From: Physcomitrium patens
Taxonomy: Eukaryota; Streptophyta; Bryopsida; Funariales; Funariaceae
NCBI RefSeq assembly: GCF_000002425.4
Contig: NC_037255.1
Coordinates: 24,331,389 to 24,395,388, forward strand
Length of the DNA stretch: 64,000 bases
Direction of reading: 5' to 3'
Below, one piece after another: positions 59,846 through 64,000 of this stretch. The position numbers were made by a program, and so were the translations under genes. A model generated the notes under the pieces. The model ran no database searches. It was not told the DNA's origin and worked only from the letters and a program-made list of their open reading frames with translations. Positions within the stretch are counted from its first letter, which is position 1. Each line of letters begins with the position of its first letter.

Positions 59846-62800
59846 ATGAGAGAGCTTGCTAAAATGAAGAATGCAATGGCTCAAATGCAAAAACAAATGA
59901 AAGAATTAATGCTTGTAATGCATCAAATCAATCTATCACTACAAAGAGCAACAAGATTATTAGACAATGAAGATATAGAGATGATTGGAGTTGCTTCAAC
60001 ATCTATACTAAGCCATAGTACTACTCCTACAACAAAATATCATTCCAGTTTCAAAGAACCAAAAATTGGATTACCTAAAAAGTTTCATGGCATAAGATCT
60101 AAGTTTCAAGGATTCATCAATCAAGTACAATTGGTGATTGAACTACAACCTCAAAGTTATCCAACTCAAGAATCACAAATTAAGTTTATTTGAACACTAC
60201 TTTCAGAATTTGTTTTATCATAGTTTTCATCATTTCTTAAACAACGTGATCCAATATTAGATAACTTAAAAGCATTTTTAGTAGAGTTTTGATCTATGTA
60301 TAGAGAAGATGATGCACTCCGCGTTGCAACCAACAAGATTCATATCTTACAATAAGGCAATCGATCAGTGACTTTATACACTTCACAATTTTAAAAATTA
60401 GCAATAGATATCAAGTGGAATGATGCAGCACTCATCAACCAATTTTCCTATGGATTACAATATGAAGTAAAGAAATTGATTCTCAATTTACCTGATCTTT
60501 GAACATTAAATTAAGCAATTGACTTTACTATAAAATGTGATAATTGGCTTTTTGAGTTTTGATCTAAGAATTGCACAAGGAAATATCAATATTATAATAA
60601 TTCAATGATGATACCAAAGACTTCTTAATCCAAACAGTTGGAAGTAGAAGCCATGCAAATTAATGCAGTATATTTTACACCTCTTATCAAACAAGAAAAG
60701 ACTCATTATTTTTAAGAAGGACTATATTTATATTGTGGAAAAGCTAAACAAACTACTCAATACTATCCAAAAAAATGACACAACTACAAAATGATAAGTA
60801 TTATTTTCAAAGATGAAAACATGTCAAAAAACAAATTTCTTCAGCTATAATAGAGACTGTGCAGCTGGAATCTTATACAATTCCTAATGAAGGTCTTATT
60901 TTATCTTCAAAACCCTCTCCTTGTTTTATAATAGATGTGTGTTTAAGATCTAATAATCACAAAGCCTTTGACTTAATAGATTTAAGAACCTCAACTTATT
61001 TTTTAGATTAAAAATTTGTTAAAAGTCATAATATATAATTAGTATGAAAAACTAAATCCATACATGTAAAAGTCATAGACGGTCGTCCGTTATCTTTTGG
61101 AGATGTTATTCATGAAACACTTATCATAGATGTAATAATAAATGGTGATAATAGTTACATAATTTTTAATATAATTAGATCTTCCTCTAATCTAGTTATT
61201 TTAGGTTTATCGTGGCTAAAAAAGTATAATCATGTGATAGGTTGGATTTCTCGTAAACTTGACTTTTCTTCAAACATCATTAAGAGTTTTTCTAATCCAG
61301 TAGAAAGCCATAAATCTAGTATAGCCAAACTTGTATTTGTAGGTGCAAAAGCTTTTTTGCATGCTGCAAAAGAAAGATCATCTTTTGTTATTTATGCTAC
61401 ATCTATTTTAAATGATGGAAAGATTTGAAGTGAAATTCAAAATCAATATCAAGATTTTCAAGATGTTTTTGAAAAAAAGAATGCAGATATTTTCTTGGAG
61501 CATCATCCATATGATTGTTCAATCAATCTTAAAGAGGGAACTCAATTGCTATTTGATCCAATCTATAGTTTATCAAAAAATGAGTTGGCTAAACTCAAGA
61601 AGTATATTGATGAAAACTTGGCCAAGAATTTATATGCCATTCAAAATCTCCTATAAGAACTCCTATCTTATTTGTGAAGAAAAAAAATGGATCATTGTGA
61701 ATGTGTGTAGATTATTGAGGACTCAACAAGATTACCATCAAGAACAGATATCCTTTGTCTTTGATATCTCGACTTCTTGATCAATTAAATTAAGCTAAGA
61801 TCTATATAAAAATAGATCTACAAAGAGTATACAATTTGATCTAGATTAAAGAAGGAGATGAATAAAAGACTGCATTTTGAACAAGGTATGGACACTTTCA
61901 ATATCATATCATGTCTTTTGGACTCACAAATACACCAGCTCTTTTTTAAGATCTTATGAATGATATTTTTTGTGAATTTTTAGATGATTTTGTTATTTAT
62001 TACTTAGATGATATTTTAATCTACTCTAAAAATACAAAAGAACATAAAATTTATGTTTGTTATGTATTACAAAAACTTAAAGATGGAAGATTGTATGCCA
62101 AGATCGAAAAGTATGTATTCCATACTATTCAAGTTGACTTCTTAGGATACATTATTTTAAACAATGGTCTAATAATGGATTCTAAAAAATTTCATACAAT
62201 TATAGATTAGAAGATTCCAAAAATAGTAAAAAGATGTAAAATATTTTTTGGGATTTGCCAATTACTATTGGATCTTCATCAAGAACTTTTTTCAAGTTGT
62301 AGCACTACTTATATACTTAACTTGTAAAGACAAATTCAAGTAGAATAAAAAAGCATAAGCATCATTTGAAGCTTTGAAGAAAGCTTTTACTTTTGTATCA
62401 ATCTTCCATCACGTCGACTTCTCTAAAGTATTTTTTATAGAGACAAATGCATTTGATTTTGCCTTAGGTGCAATCTTATCACAAATAGGAGTAGATAACA
62501 AACTTCATCTAGTAGCTTTTTATTCAAGAAAATTTTTAGCAGTAGAGATTAATTATGAGATCCACGACAAGGAACTTTTTACAATCATGGATTCTTTTCA
62601 AGAGTGGCATCATTATTTAGAAGGTACTTCAATATAAATGCTAATATATGCTAATATGAAATACTCAAGATTCTTGTGATCTATATATATGGTAGATCAC
62701 AAGAATCTTGAGTATTTCATATTAGCATATATTTTGAATCATTACCAGGCTCGTTGGAGCATGTCTTTGTTAAGATTTGAGTTCAATATCACTTATCGAC

Positions 62801-64000
62801 CAAGAAAATAAGAAGGTTTGTCTCATGCCCTTTTTAGACGTTCTTATCTTATACCAAAAAAAAAAAAAGTAATTTTTGATCAATAAAAGATAATCTTACT
62901 GAAGCCAGAACAATTTTATCTCTGAACAATGAAATCAATATTGACTATTGATTTGACTTTTCTCAAGCAAATCCAAGCAAATATGTCTTCACATCTTCTT
63001 GTTCATAATATTAAAAATAATTCCTCTAAGTCTCAAGATACTTCCAAGTTTGAATTTAAAGAGAACCTTCTTTATTTCAAAGAATGCTTATATGGTCTAA
63101 AAAGAGAAGCATGATTATGTGTTCTTGAAGCTCATCACAATTTTCTTGCAATAAGATATTTTGGATATAATAAGACTTTAGAGCTTATATCCAAAGAATT
63201 TTGGTAGCCTAAAATGTGGAAGGCTATTAAAGAATTTGTGCAAATATGTGAAGTTTTTTGAAGATCAAAAACTCCTCATCATCATCTTTATGGACTCTTG
63301 CAACCATTACCTATACCAGAACAATCATGATCTTCTATTTCTATGGATTTTACCACAGAACTTTTAATTTCAAGTTTATATGATTCCATATTCATGATTG
63401 TAGATTATTTCACCAAGATGGTACATTATGTACTATGTATAAAATTTAGCACATGTGAAAAAATAGCTAAATTCTTCTTTGACAACATTTATTGCTATCA
63501 TGGATTATCAAAGGATATAATATCAGATAGAAGAATACAATTTTTATTGAGATTTTAGAAAATTCTTTTCAAGATATTGAAGGTGGATATAAAACTATCT
63601 CCAGCTTTCTACCTTCAAACTAATTCACAAAAAAAAAGAATAAATCAAGTTTTAAAGTAATATTTGAGGTGTACCATCAACTATCAACAAGATGATTGGA
63701 CAATTCTTTTGCCATTGGCAGAGTTTACTTATAATAATTTGGTACATTCTTCTACTCAACAAACACCTTTCTTTACAAATTATGATTATCATCCATAATT
63801 TGACATTTTTGACTTTTCAAAAGTTGATAATCTTGTGACGGAAGATGTGACAAAGTCATTGTTGGAGCTGCATGTAACAATAAAGGCACAATTAAAAGAA
63901 GCTCAAGAATGACAAAAAGCCAACATATATGTTTATCGCAAGGAACAACCTCAATTCCATGTGGAAGATAAGGTATGGTTACTTTGTCATAATATTGTAA
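59846..64000 (+). pseudogene. Decayed gag-pol of ground-layer copy P3, running off the right edge
   Basis: Gag begins MRELAKMKNAMAQMQKQMKE. Protease remnants (KVIDGRPLSFGDVIHE) lie at about 61070, reverse transcriptase with YYLDDILIYSKN at about 62000, RNase H with IETNAFDFALGAILSQ at 62430 and integrase with MDFTTELLISSLYDSIFMI at 63343. It continues beyond GVYHQ-like blocks to the window end. It is more intact than P1 but has many stops. The 3' LTR must lie outside the window. Confidence 0.85.
62643..62733. repeat. Perfect inverted repeat: 41-bp arms, 9-bp loop
   Basis: Arms 62643-62683 and 62693-62733 are exact reverse complements, separated by TATATATGG. The right arm is the genuine RNase H sequence of P3 (DHKNLEYF). 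The left arm is its inverted copy, replacing the normal upstream codons. Confidence 0.95.

Noticed and set aside
1-64000. tRNA, rRNA or other structured RNA genes
   Set aside because: No cloverleaf, A/B box pair or rRNA-like stretch was recognised by eye on either strand.

Overview
The window is plant nuclear DNA: one intron-rich gene and about 54 kb of nested LTR retrotransposons. The gene's splice sites and the retroelement types point to a land plant. The AT-rich intergenic DNA, short introns and the type of the second retroelement family suggest a moss such as Physcomitrium. That last step is inference and was not checked against any database.

Left end (1-9.2 kb): possible exons of an unidentified minus-strand gene run off the left edge. 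Then comes a complete 14-exon plus-strand gene (4182-9206, 459 codons) for a NIPA-type magnesium transporter, closest to plant NIPA8. Base composition changes sharply at about 9.8 kb. I see no ordinary gene to the right of that point.

Right part (10.4-64 kb): the insertions can be ordered by target-site duplications (TSDs). The ground layer is a tandem pair of decayed chromodomain Ty3/gypsy elements on the plus strand (10361 to beyond 64000), sharing a middle LTR (52543-59660). Element F (minus, 15028-52364, TSD TTATT/TTATC) lies in the first copy. Element D1 (minus, 18195-48238) lies in F, and an old solo LTR (48781-50207) also lies in F. D1 holds a solo LTR (20336-22090) and an LTR called y (22739-45321). 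LTR y holds a solo LTR (23047-24316) and LTR x (25394-44978). LTR x holds the full-length element B2 (minus, 25785-44274). B2 holds the full-length element B3 (plus, 30284-38748) and another solo LTR (39330-40662). Separately, the middle LTR of the ground layer holds the youngest-looking chromovirus T (minus, 52931-59479, perfect TSD CTTGC, LTRs about 98% identical).

Two gypsy lineages therefore alternate. The D/T/F lineage has 5-bp TSDs, LTRs of about 475-550 bp and a chromodomain integrase. The B lineage has LTRs of about 1.35 kb, 4-bp TSDs that in most cases read NCGN, a DHG protease motif, an integrase with an acidic tail and no chromodomain, and a strong tendency to sit inside its own kind. 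No copy is fully intact. Nearly all visible damage consists of transitions, as expected from deamination of methylated cytosine. The most interesting signals are the CpG-centred target sites of the B lineage, a dense heat-shock-element array in the LTRs of T, and gag-like zinc-knuckle sequence inside an old B-type LTR.
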